This document shows, piece after piece, positions 1 through 11,690 of a stretch of 64,000 nt of DNA. Position 1 is the first letter of the stretch; the number at the start of each line of letters is the position of its first letter. The translations under genes and the position numbers were made by a program. The notes below the pieces were generated by a model, which searched no databases, was not told where the DNA came from, and saw nothing but the letters and a program-made list of their open reading frames with translations. The DNA comes from Galerina marginata (taxonomy: Eukaryota; Basidiomycota; Agaricomycetes; Agaricales; Galerinaceae): positions 2,356,001 through 2,420,000 of the forward strand of contig JAECYW010000007.1 in the NCBI GenBank assembly GCA_023014335.1, in the 5' to 3' direction.

Positions 1-87
1 TCCTTTTTGTGATTTCTACTCCATCTTCCTATTCATTTATGCGCATACTGATTCTCTCTGGCTCGGACAAATGGATCGTCAATCCGC

Positions 88-1094
88 GGACTCCACTCGT
101 CGCCTCCTGATCTCCCCGGCTTGGACGTGGCCGTTTGGCCGTCGTGGGGCTTTTGGCGCTCGGCACATAGGCCTCAGGACTCGTCGGTCGCTCACGTTCA
201 AGCCTTACAGTTAGTTATCATGTCGACGATGGAGTCCTTTAGTGATGCCACCGTTTGTTTTTGTTCCATATACTTAGACTTGTGCGTTTGTTTGCTTTTT
301 CTATTCTTTCTTTTTTCTTTCTTGTCCCAAAGGTTAACCCCAGTTCCAATGGATTCCTACTTGTTGCCTTGTCCTTCCTTCAAGGCTTAGACGAGGCCGT
401 GCAGTTTTCATCTCCTGGGCTCGGTGGTTGCTCAACCGCAGTGAACAGTGGAGTCCTTTTGGTCTATTTATTTCTTTCCGCCCTATGCACCTAGTCTGGT
501 GTTCTCGTTCCTTTGTTCGTTCATTTGCCTTTTCTTTTTTTATTTTATCTCTCTTTGTCGTTAAGATCTCTTCGCTTTCGGGTGGGTACAGTCAATCAGC
601 CCACTGACGGACTCTTTTGCTTCCTCAATACTTTCTCCTGGGCTTGGACGCTGAGTCCCTTCGTTTTGACATAGAATGGTCATTATTCCGGCTCTCATTC
701 AAGCCCTCTTGTGTATAAGCTTGTGCGAGGAGTCCGTCAGTGAAGCTTTGACGTGTAGTCGTAAGATTGGTGGGTATTCGGCCTTGGGCCTCTCCTCGTC
801 CTTTTTTTTTTCACCTGGGATTTTTTGGTCGCGGTTTATCCATGTTTTTCACCAATTTCTTTCTTCACTTTTTATTATTATCGGGTCGTACGTAGCCTGG
901 GCGGCATAAACCCTGTGACCTACATTTTTATTTTGCACACGAGATGGGGTGGACATCGTGCCCGTTTTGGATGGACTCTGCTTGTGCCAGCGTCTCTGTT
1001 CTCCCTGGCTTTGGCGCGTATAGCTTCTTTTTCGGTAATATATTGGGGCGCTCGTTCAAAGCCTTCTTGGTCGTTGGACATTCAAGTAGAGTCC
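88..1094 (-). repeat. Right-arm (inverted) hairpin array of a foldback-like element
   Basis: Four imperfect palindromic units lie in reverse orientation: type B' at 88-237 and 351-456, type C' at 609-735 and type A' at 973-1094. Each is bounded by GGACTC (or GGATTC) and GAGTCC and has an inner pair based on GGCTT/AAGCC. Read on the minus strand their order is A-C-B-B, the same order as the plus-strand arrays at the left ends of other copies. This is therefore the right terminal arm of a copy whose body lies before the window. No coding potential is credible here; the open frames are pyrimidine-rich accidents. Confidence 0.75.
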
Positions 1095-1935
1095 ATTCTG
1101 GATGGTTCTCACTCCCCATCTATCTCGCGTGATCTTGTTCATTTGCTCTCGCCCTTCCTTTTTTTGTTTTCGCCTTCAAGTTTCAAAGTATCCCTCAAAA
1201 ACCCTACTAACCCCTCCTTCTCCCAACTGATCCTTCGAAGACACAGACACAGTAGCTGGCATCTTTTACCATGTTTGCAAGCAGGTCCTGTTCAATGGAA
1301 TTTGGAATTTTAATTAGAGTAATCACCTGAAAATATCTAGACGAGAGAGGGCAGTAGCCTAAATCTTTGCTTATGATCCTTGAAAATGCCATGCATATGT
1401 CGAAGGATTGATGTCGTCTTAAGGGACACCAAGTTGAGGGTGAAGGCAGGGTGGTGGCGCGCGAACAAGCGAAGCTGCTGCTATCAGGGGCGTTTTTGAA
1501 AACGCCTCCGGTAAAGCCTAAACGGGTTTGGTCGTGGTTATGACAGCTCTAGTACCTTAGATTCCTTGTAATTTGGAAGGTAGTTTGGTAGATTATTGTT
1601 CGACTGATTTATTTGGTAATCTAGATAGTTTCAAAGGTATCGGTGTTCCTTTGTACCCTGATCGCAGCTGGCTCGACAGCTAATCGCGGATACGAGATAG
1701 AGTAATGATTTGGCATATGTATTAGACCCAAGTAGATTCGGTAATGTGATAGTTTTTACCCTAGACTCCTTCCGCTCTGAAGTATGACGGTGGAGACGAC
1801 ACAGGCCTCAAAAATGCTGGCTGGAAACTCCTCACTGGCTAATTTGAGAACAACTTTGCAGGCATAGCTAATCGGTCTAATCCTTGCAAACTCCTCCGGT
1901 GAATTTGTTCCAGTGCTATACAACTACAGAAACCA
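1095..1935. other. Non-coding stretch outside the hairpin arrays
   Basis: The first part (to about 1230) is a pyrimidine-rich terminal segment of the foldback family. From about 1320 to 1935 I see no gene, hairpin unit or recognisable repeat, only AT-balanced sequence without long open frames. It probably represents unique flanking DNA between two repeat copies. Confidence 0.5.
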
Positions 1936-2106
1936 TTAACGCCTGATCTGACTCAAAAGACGCAAGCGCCTCAATAGAGGACTATGCGGTAGCAAAGAGG
2001 CGATATCCGCCAAAGCCGAGGAGCACGAGCACAAGTCGAATCCGTCGAGAAAACGCCCAATGTCTGCCTCATCTCGTGTGAAGCCGGGTGACGAACCGAT
2101 AAATAA
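1936..2106 (+). repeat. Left-arm hairpin unit A, 5' part, interrupted by the Helitron
   Basis: This unit has the paired segments GCGCCTCA...GAGGCG and the closing GAATCCG (2038-2043), followed by the conserved tail ending in GTGACGAACCGATAAATA. The same tail occurs uninterrupted at about 11146, 18994 and 38413. Here it stops at A2106 and resumes at T9842, with the Helitron in between. Part of the GGCTTTGG stem arm is missing. Confidence 0.75.
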
Positions 2107-2659
2107 TCCTATATAACAATTGGAAGTTGTGTTTCTCACGGGGGACAAAGGGACATTCTCATTGGCTACTGATGAATCATGACGTCATGGGAAACTGCAC
2201 GTGGTTGAGGAAATCAACGTCGCGTCGCTTCGTATCTCTCTTCTTCAACCGCATCGTGCGTTCTCTCCGCTCTGCTTTCCCTCTACTACGAGCCTCCTCT
2301 CCCTAACCTGGTCTACCTTATAGAGAATGGAGCTGTATTTTTTGTCTATTGAATTTAATGTCAACTTTTGTGTGAATGTCCCTTTGTGTGTGATTCAGCA
2401 AGACAATGCTTTGCTGTGTATTCCTGTATTCATGTATGCAACACCAATTGTCGTTTGATGAAACCGCTGCCCAATAGCTTTCTGTTTTGGGCCGGTCCGC
2501 TTTCTCGAATGTTCGACCCTTTTACATCGGCGCCGGAGGTGTGTTTCAACGTTGCAAAGGTGCTGTCGTATTGCAAACAAAATTGAACAACCCGCAAACA
2601 GCTCTGCCACTGACGATATGTGAGTGTTTCTTCTCTTCTACTCCTCCATAGATATTCAC

Positions 2660-5600
2660 ATGCCTTTCAATAGGCCTTACAAAAAGCCCAATACGCCTCA
2701 ACAACATCAAAGCCAGATACGCGAAGCGCTTCGACAACGTATTACCAATGTGGATGAAAGTCCTCACCGTCGTCGAACTCCAGCCGCAAGACCCGAAACA
2801 CCTACTCCACTACCCGGGGCTGCTGAAAGGGCAAGGACGCAGGCACGACAATCAGCACGCGACATTCGGGACAATGACCTTGAGGACAGTCCCAGAAGGC
2901 ACCGTCCCCGTGAAACACAGGATGAAAATCAAGCACGTAATGTGTCTAGCAGTGGAGAATCAGTAATGAGGCATGGATTGGGAAATAGGGTACGTTGTAT
3001 TAACCAACCTTTGTCATACCTAATCTCATCTTCCTCCTTCTAGATAGCCCTTGCTCCAATTTCAAACCACCTCTTATTACCAGCCCCTCCTTCTACCCAG
3101 ATGGCCGTTGGCGTCAATCATCAAATTATTTCACGCAGGCAGCAGGTGCAATTGCCTCCAAGTAGAAGGTCTGCGGGTTAGCAACACCATTACGAACAGG
3201 CACCCCTTCAGCGTGAACAAGCTTCGCAGGCTACTGACCAGACTCCCGTTCGAGGCTCAGATATACCACGAGGAGGACTTGCTGCCCAAGATCAACCCGC
3301 CACAGAAACTCCAAGCGGCAACCAAGGTTTTATCATATCATTGTACTTCATTCATACGTTAATTTTTATTTGTTAAATAGTGCCTCCTAATGCCCGGTCT
3401 CTAGCTCAGCGTCGCCGCTGCGAGCGTGAAAGACAAGAACGACTACAACAACATAATGAGAGTCGCCAAAATGGCCAAGGTATATGCGACATGTATCTCG
3501 GGTGCTTATTTACATGCTGATAACCATGACAGGTGGACAGGACCATACTCGAGGATCGAGGACACGGACACCTCATCAAGTTGCGCCTTCCACTCCGGTA
3601 AGCAACGCTGGGCGTGCAGTGAGTGCATTGTATTTTCCTTTATTGAGTTTTACTTATTTCCTGCAAGCTGAATGCCAGGGTTCTCGACGCTCGCGTTGAA
3701 GGTGCAAGACAGCGGCGCAATGCGGATAGTGTCCCTCCCCACCCACGGACGCCTTCTCCAACCCGCGAAGCACCCACACTCCAACCAACAGTTGCCAACC
3801 CGGTTCAAAGAAATGACCAGCTGTCAGGACATGAAGGCCAGACACGTGGTTGTCCTCATGATAGAAATCTTGCTGTTGGTCCATCTGAGGGAGGAGGGTC
3901 AGTTGCGAGAGATGTGCCGAGAAATAGGGTGCGTAATTATGGTGTCTTTTTTTACCTCAAACCTGATCTTCGCATCCTACTAAGGTGGCCCTTCCATCTG
4001 TTCCTGTCCCACTGAGTCCACCGCCTACGCAGATGGCGACGAGGGGAAATCGTCAACGAACTCCACTGTCAGCGCTGGTCCCAGATATTATGCATGAACA
4101 TGGGCCTGACAATGACGGTACACATCCAAAGTTTCCTATAACTGTTCGAAATAAACTCAGTCCTCAATAGATCTACCCCCTCTTATCCCTGATGAAGACT
4201 CGGATGATGAAGAAGATCAGGACGAAGATGAAGAGGCACAGCAAGAGAATAGGCAAGAACCAAGAGAACATATTGTCAGAGAACGAACAGTTCAACGGCC
4301 AGGTATGACAAATAGTTTCCTTTCTACCTATTACAATCTAATTCACGTCTTTGAATAGCTCCACAAACACGTCCTAATCGTCGTCGCTGTCGCCTTGCAG
4401 ACCTGTTTTGCATTGCACGGAAACCCTATGAAGATATAAATGAGCGTCATCACCTCGGGCATATGGATGTACAGTGTCCCAACTGTGGAGCACTTCATTG
4501 GCTTGCTGAAAAGTACTCAACAAGCAGCCAACAAAATCCGAGGTTTGGTATATGTTGTTCGGAGGGCCGAGTACATTTACCCGCGTTGGAAACCCCGCCT
4601 GAGCCTCTACGCACACTCTTAACATCTGACAGTAATGACTCAAAATCCTTTCGGGAGAACATTTGGAAATATAATCGGGCGCTGGCTTTTACTTCACTGG
4701 GTGTCACGGAGGATCACTCAATCAACCGTGGACGAGGTTTGCCTGTTTTTTGTATCTGTGGCGAACTCTGTCACAACTCCGGTGCATTGGTCCCATCTGG
4801 GGATACACCTCCTCGATACGCTCAACTCTACATTTATGAACCCCGAGCCGCCCTTGAATCACGTATGGCCCAGAACCAAACTTTGTCGCATAACACCATG
4901 GAGGGCCTTCAGGATATGCTCCTCCAGCACCATCAATACACTCCGGTTTTCAAACATGCATACGAAATCCTCCGTGACTATGATGGGCCGGTAGAAGATG
5001 CAGAGGTCCGTCTTCGCGTTGCACCTGGACTTGACAAATGGCGATACAATTTGCCAACTGCGGATGAGGTCGCAGTGATTTTGCCAGGTGCACAATTCAA
5101 GACACCCCGCGATATTGTGCTTCGTAATCGTGCGGGGCCGTTATATCGAATAAGCGACCTGCATCCTGCATATGCCCCACTTCAATACCCACTCCTCTTT
5201 CCTCGAGGGGAAAATGGATGGCATCCTGACATGGTCTTACATGAAAGCATTCAGCAGCGTGAAACCCGGCTCCAACGTGCACAACAGCGTCGAGAAACAC
5301 GAACTCAGCGCGGCTTAAACAACCCTCAACCAACCCGCGAGACCACTGAATCAAGAAGACTGACACTCTGTCACTATGTCTCCTTCCGTATTCACTCTCG
5401 GCCTAGAGAATTCAACATACTGTTGCATGGTGGTCGACTTTTTACACGGTATATGGTTGATATGTTTGCATCACTTGACCAGAGCAGGCTGCGATTTCTT
5501 GAAGACAATCAGCCACGAATTCGAGCTGCACATTTCAGTGGACTTGAGGATGCGATGATGGATGACGGCGACAATGCTGACCTCCATGAACTGGGCCAAC

Positions 5601-8600
5601 GTGTTATTCTTCCGTCTTCCTACATAGGCGGGCCACGACATATGACACAGCGTTTTCAAGATGCAATGGCAATTGCGCGTTATTTTTGTAAAGTCGACAT
5701 CTTTCTCACAATGACAACCAACCCACACTGGAAGGAAATTGAAGACGAACTCCTCCCTAACCAGACAGCCTATGATCGTCCAGATTTGGTGGCTCGCGTA
5801 TTCCAGTTGAAGAAGGATGCCCTCATAGACTGCATTTGCAAGCACGGTGTTTTTGGGAGGGCTGTTGCCTACGTTTACACAATTGAATTCCAGAAACGAG
5901 GTTTGCCTCATATTCACCTCCTTATCTTTCTCAAAGAACCCTACAAGTTGTTGACACCTGAAGCAATTGATTCATGTATCTGGGCACGTTGGCCTGATCC
6001 TGAAATGCAACCACTCTTATTCGAGACTGTCAAGCGATGTATGGTACACGGGCCATGTGGGGTCTTGAACCCAAATGCACCGTGCATGGTTGACGGAAAA
6101 TGCAGCAAAGGCTATCCCAAAAATTTCCAGGATTCAACGAGCATGGACAGGAATGGCTATCCTCTTTATTTCCGACCCGACGATGGAAGGAAATACAAGG
6201 TTGGGAATCATTGGCTGGATAACCGGTGGATTGTCCCCTACCCTCCCTGGCTCTGCGCATTTTTCGACTGCCACATGAATGCCGAATGTGCAACGTCAAT
6301 CGGTAGCATCAAGTATCCCTTCAAATATGTCCATAAAGGCCCAGACCGTGCGTTGTTGGAGTATCAGAGGGATGAGATTCGTCGGTGGATAGATGGCCGA
6401 TATATCTCTCCTCCTGAGGCTGCATGGCGGATATTCCGATTTGAAATGCATGACCAGGTTCCGGCTGTTATCCGGCTTCAGGTCCATCTTGAGGGGCATC
6501 ATATGGTAACATTCAATCCTAACGATAATATTGAAGATGTTGTGCTGCGAGGTGCTCAAGAACGAACAACACTCACTGCTTACTTTGAAGCCAACGCAAA
6601 CACTGGGCCCTTAGGAGCTGAAGCACGAAAGCATACTTATCAGGAATTCCCTCAGTACTTCACCTGGGATAATGTTGGGAAGCAATGGAATCTACGGAAG
6701 CAAAAAGGGTTTTCTCTTGGTCGGATGTACTTTATCAAGCCTACAGCCGGTGAACAATACTACCTGCGTACCCTTCTCACTGTTGTCAAAGGTGCCAAGT
6801 CTTTCGAGGACCTCCGCCGCATTCCTGGACAAGATAGGCCTTTACCGACTTACCATGCTGCATGTGTTGCACAAGGACTTTTGGCGGATGATGGCAAATG
6901 GAGACTATGCCTTGATGAGGCTGCGCAGATTAAAACAGGAACACAGCTTCGACATCTCTTTGCCACACTCTTGCTCTTTTCTGATGTCTCTCAGCCTGAG
7001 CTTCTCTGGCGAGATTTCCGACACCACATCTGCGATGACCTGCACCACCGGTTGGTTGCAATGGGGATAACTGATCCACCAGAAGAAGATATCTATGACT
7101 TCGGTTTATTCCTGCTTGACAGGGTCCTTCACGAGTCTGGGCATTCCCTCAATGACTGGTCATCAATGCCAAAGCCTCAAAATGAGTGGAACGAGCTGAT
7201 GGTGAATCCTTTAATTGCCGAACAGCTTAACTATGATAGAAACTCACTACGTGCCGACCTTGATTCCCGGCTTCCACGCCTGAATGACAATCAACGAAAT
7301 GCATTCACACAAATTGTCAACTCTGTCACAAACGAATCAGGCAAGCTTTTCTTCCTACATGGCCCCGGGGGTACTGGAAAAACCTTCGTTTACAACACAA
7401 TATGTGCAAAACTCCGCTCCGATGGCATTATTGTGCTCTGCGTGTCTTCATCTGGAATTTCTGCTCTCCTTCTGCAGGGGGGACGAACAGCACACTCCAT
7501 GTTCAAAATTCCTGTCAAAATCTCCACGAAGAATCCTTTTGTAGCATTCCAAAGAACAGCCAACGTGCAGAGTTATTGCGAGCCATCCAAGCAATTATCT
7601 GGGATGAAGTTGGTGCCCAGCATAGGCATGCCATTGAAGCATTGGATCGGACTCTGCAGGATATACGCGACGATCGGAGGCCATTCGGTGGAATTACCGT
7701 CATCCTAGGTGGTGATTTTTTGCAGACTCTTCCAGTTGTTCCACGAGGGTCCCGAATGGATATTGTTGATGCAACCATTCAGCGCTCTTATCTCTGGGAT
7801 CATGTTGAGATTCTTGCTTTGCGACAAAACATGAGGCTTGAGCAGGACGATGACAATGCTCGAGAATTTGCCCAATGGCTGCTGGATGTCGGTCATGGTC
7901 GAAATCTTATTGATGGAAATGCAATCCAGATTCCTGACTACATGCGCACAGAATCTGCTAATTCTCTGATTGAGTCTATCTATCCGGCCATTGATTCCAC
8001 TCCTCCACCCCCTCCAGAATACTTTCTCAATCGCATGATTCTTGCACCTCGAAACATTGATGTCGGTGAAATAAACCAAGAAATTTTGGATCGCATGGAA
8101 GGTGATAGCCGTCAGTACATTAGCGCAGATGAAATTATCCGCGAGCCAGGAGCAGATCCACAAGACGATGAACCAATTCCGACTGAATTTCTTCGCTCCA
8201 TCAATTCTTCCAGTCTTCCACCAGGAGAATTAAATCTCAAGGTCGGGTGCCCTGTCATATTACTTCGCAACCTTTCTCCAGGTCAGGGATTGTGCAATGG
8301 GACTCGGATGGTCATCACACAAATGGGCCATCGAGTTTTGGAAGTACGACTGCTTGGTGGTGAAAGAGATGGGCAATTGGCACTCATTCCTCGAATTTCA
8401 CTGATCCCAACAAGCTCATCGGAAGTTTCTTTCAAGTTTAAACACCACCAATTCCCAGTGCGCTTAGCTTTTGCATTGTCCATAAACAAATCTCAAGGCC
8501 AATCTGTTCAACATGTTGGACTCTATCTCCGCTTTCCAGTTTTCGCCCATGGGCAGCTATATGTGGCGCTTTCACGAGCAACATCACCTCATAACATCAA

Positions 8601-8673
8601 AATTCTCCTTCCAGAAGATGCTCAAGAGTCACAGACTACAAATATTGTATATAGTGAGCTTCTCATAGAGTAG
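2660..8673 (+). pseudogene. Helitron Rep/Pif1-type helicase, eight exons, two disabling changes
   Basis: Exons read from GT-AG junctions that keep frame: 2660-2989, 3044-3326, 3381-3479, 3533-3618, 3668-3928, 3985-4117, 4171-4302 and 4359-8673. The introns are 49-56 nt. The exons total 5,639 nt, one short of 1,880 codons. The N-terminal quarter is Gln/Arg/Pro-rich and disordered. A zinc-finger-like CPNC motif lies near 4475. The Rep domain shows the HUH motif LPHIHLLIF (about 5904-5930) and a paired-tyrosine motif KYPFKY (about 6311-6328). The Pif1-like SF1 helicase has Walker A GPGGTGKT (about 7365) and continues to a typical C-terminus near 8640. The enzyme family nicks DNA and strand-transfers the element in the nucleus. 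Two breaks are visible: an in-frame TAG at 3179-3181, and a single-base shift in an A-run at about 7517-7522, after which the helicase continues in the next frame. Everything else is open, so decay is recent or one break is a sequence error. Confidence 0.9.
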
Positions 8674-8937
8674 TAAATGCATGATCAGTAGTGTACATGA
8701 TTCAAATTAATTCAAAGCTTCAAAGATAACTTATGTTGGACTAAGTTGTTTCCAGACTTGGAGCCACAGAGCCAGGTAGACAAATCTTTTGCCCCATAAC
8801 TATTTTGGGCTGTTGATTGAATTTATTCTGGCTAGTAGGTTTGATAGAATAGATATATTTGAACATTATCCAGGCTTCAGAACATATATAAGTATTGTGT
8901 AGCCTTCACAAGGACATCGAAAGTCAATTCGACGAAT

Positions 8938-9721
8938 ATGCTGAATGCGGCAACGCGATCACGTGGTTGCCGTTTCATCAATCTGAACGTGAATCGCGAC
9001 TCGGACTCTAAGTCCAAGGATGTCCCAAATATTGCATCTTCGGCGGAGTTGAAGAACCATGATTACGCCTTAGTTGGGGACATCGTTTCAGTATGTAATT
9101 CCTATTTCATAGTCGGTGACATTGACTTACTTTATTTGATAGCTTATTCCCAGTGCTTCAATGGAACATGCATATAATCATTTTTTTGTCCATGCCTCTG
9201 GGTACCTCACAGCCGTCAAACCTGACGCACAATCGCATAGCCTTACGTTCGACCTTGCACCAGAGCAATACACGAATACATACAAGGATTACAACAAAAA
9301 ATTGGAAGCCGGCACAAAGAAGACATCGTTTCCGCTCCGTTGTATCATCAAAGAATCTCCTCGATGGACCACAATGCCGAAATTGCAAGTTGGCCATATC
9401 ATTTCTGTATCTGGGTTTCTCTCGCGTGTTTGTCAGCAGGAGGGAAAGGTACACTTTTTTGAGGTTGATGTGGAACAAGTCAATATCTTGGGGAAGACAG
9501 CTGTTCCTGTAACCACTAATCAATTTGCAGAAACCAGTATGTGTAAATGTTTTTTTCTCCCAGTATCTCTGACTAATCTCAGCTGTAACTTTGAAGGTAC
9601 GACGACTCCGCTGAAGCGCAAAGGGCTCCAGTTTGATTTCAGTCAGGCAACCCCGAGCCCAGCGAAGAAGGCACGCACATCAGCATCAACCAACGTATCG
9701 TCACCTTCTCCTCGGATATAG
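8938..9721 (+). CDS. Helitron cargo protein, possible OB-fold single-strand DNA binder
   Basis: Three exons are proposed: 8938-9090, 9143-9536 and 9597-9721, giving 223 aa. The second intron (9537-9596) is 60 nt and open, so its retention would only add 20 residues. The start is the first ATG after a TATATAAG at about 8884. The middle part (about residues 55-165) alternates short hydrophobic strands with basic turns. It contains the phrase LQVGHIISVSGFL and ends in a strand pair before VNILGK, the pattern of an OB-fold. The C-terminus is basic and Ser/Pro/Thr-rich with PLKRKG and PAKKART, likely a nuclear signal. It lies 264 bp downstream of the helicase gene on the same strand and inside the Helitron ends. 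Plant and animal Helitrons often carry RPA-like OB-fold genes; whether this is an equivalent is inference. Confidence 0.6.
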
Positions 9722-9812
9722 TCTTTTAGGCTGTTTGTTAAATACTTAAGTAGTATCAATTTATTTGGCTCAACATCTGTATATTTCTCTCCCTTCCTAT
9801 CGAGCAAGTACT

Positions 9813-9841
9813 ACCCGTGCGAACGCACGGGTATCGGCTAG
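9813..9841 (+). other. Helitron 3' terminus: hairpin plus CTAG
   Basis: ACCCGTGC (9813-9820) pairs perfectly with GCACGGGT (9825-9832) around a GAAC loop. After ATCGG the element ends in CTAG at 9838-9841. This is the classic rolling-circle termination signal of Helitrons. Confidence 0.93.
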
Positions 9842-11690
9842 TATAAAAGAAGAAAGAGTAAGAGTAAAAACAAGAAATGAAATGCGAAACAACAGTGAAC
9901 GTAGAAAGTGACGGCAATAGGCAAATCAACAAGAACATGCGAGATGCAGAGACGGATTCTACTTGACTACTTTGCCCCGTCCTAGGCTTTGGACGAGCGC
10001 CTCCATGAAAGACTATGCGCTAACAGAGGCGATACCCGCCAAAGCCGAGGGAGCATGAGCATATGCCGAATCCGTCGGAAAAACGAGCAATGTCTACCCC
10101 ATTTCGGATGTAAAGACAGGAGTAGAACCGATAAAAGACAAGAAAGGAAAAATTTAAGAATAAGAAATGGATATAAAAAAAAACCGCCAATCCCATGACG
10201 CGGGACAAAGCCGTGACTTCACCAAGTTCAACGGACTCCACACACAGATCGAAAACCCGACCAAGTCTTACCTGAGCGCCCCATGCCGTCCCGAACAGAA
10301 AAGAAAATGAGGCAGCCCAGCGTCCAAGCCTGGGATAGCGGATCAAGAAACGAGCGGGAATCCGTCGATGGGCTCATCAACTCCACCCGCGTCAACGTGA
10401 GATTCGAGAACATTCAACCAACAAAGAAGAAAAAGCAGGGGAAGAGCAGAAGGCAAACAAAAAACGAAGTCCAGCACTGAGTGCATGGATTGGAAAGGAA
10501 TAAGAATTGGCCATGGCTCCACCAAGGGACTTCAGCATACACGGACTCCATTCGTGATAGGCTGACGCGAGCGCCGAGTGCTGAGAGGTGAAAGCCACAA
10601 GCCAAAACAAGAACAAGAGCGGAACGAGCTCCGCGCCGATTTTAACAGCGACAAAACAATATCAATTCGAAAAACAAGGAAAGGGATCAGCTGGCAAGGA
10701 CAAAGAAATCACCGAATCACACGAGTTTAATCGGATGCTGGAGGTTGAATGACAGGAATGCATTCTAAAAAATATGAGCATCCTATTTGAATTCAAAGAA
10801 GGCCGAATGATGAGTCCGACGACAGAGAACGTGCCAGTATGCGCCAGTATTTATGGGAGACCTGGGTTGGAGGGGGCTAGTCAGGTATGCCAAGGTGCGT
10901 TGGAAGAGGAGAAAAGGAGGAAGGCAGGCAAGGCGAAAAGGGGAAGGCCAGGGAAATGGAAACAAGGCAAATTAAATGGGGAAAGTGAACCATCCAGAAA
11001 CGGACTCCAGTCGCACAGCAGTAGAAGCAGGCTTGGACGGGCGCCTCAACAGAGACCCACAAGATAAAGAGGCGGTACCCGCCAAAGCCGGTGGAGTATG
11101 AGTAGAGTCCGTTTAGCGATGTCTACCCAATTTCGTGCACGAAGTGACGAACCGATAAACAGCCAAAAAATAAAATAAAATAAATAAGAAATGAAGTGAA
11201 GAGCGAGAGACAAATGCAAACGAAACGAAGCCCAAGATAAAGAAAAAAGGGTGCGGAGGACAACAGATCAACTGCGTGACGACGGCTCGAGCAAGCCGGG
11301 CTTCACCAACGGACTCCACACTGGTCCTGGCTGATATGCATTCTCCTGGACCAGAACGAGCTGACAAGGTCAATTTAAAGTGCGTGAAATCATCCTATAA
11401 GGCTTGCGGAGCCCTGAGAGCAGAAAGCCCCACGAGAGCCACGTTCAAGCCTGAGAAGAAGTGACGAGTTGGAGTCCGTCGGGATTGGCCAATGCCCTTG
11501 TTCGAAAGTCCTTCATACCCATCGAAGCACAGAAACGAACACAGAAGGAAATGGAAATGGAAAACCAACAACCAAGGCGAACAAACGAGCGAGAACACCA
11601 ACTGCAGGAAAATCGGCGACACTGATTGTTTAGCGGATAAATGTTGAGTAAAGGAAATGAGGCAGTGGAAGGCAAAAGCGAAAAATGCTA
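9842..11690 (+). repeat. Left-arm hairpin array I
   Basis: The array continues from the Helitron insertion site. Units: A at 9954-10073, closed by GGATTC/GAATCC; C at 10233-10363; a truncated B near 10530-10600; a second A at 11002-11110; a partial C near 11290; and a B remnant ending near 11480 with GGAGTCCGTCGGGATTGG. Unit A has a second stem of GGCTTTGGACG with CCAAAGCC and a third of GCGCCTC with GAGGCG. The sequence is purine-rich on this strand and has no credible coding frames. Confidence 0.75.

Larger units (their letters stand above)
2107..9841 (+). mobile_element. Helitron (rolling-circle transposon), near-complete
   Basis: The element starts with TCCTATAT and ends with CTAG, preceded by a 20-nt hairpin with an 8-bp perfect stem. 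It sits between A2106 and T9842. These are the family hallmarks: 5' TC, 3' CTRR with a subterminal hairpin, insertion into an AT dinucleotide and no target duplication. The ends are supported independently because the flanks on both sides belong to one interrupted copy of the host hairpin repeat. Inside lie a large Rep-helicase gene (2660-8673) and a smaller co-oriented gene (8938-9721). The first 550 bp (2107-2659) hold no convincing gene and presumably contain the replication-initiation end and the promoter. Confidence 0.92.

Noticed and set aside
10805..10830. Hammerhead-ribozyme-like string (ATGATGAGTCCGACGAC)
   Set aside because: The core CUGAUGA and the following GAAA are not both present, and no flanking stems close the fold. 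It is part of a purine-rich repeat segment.
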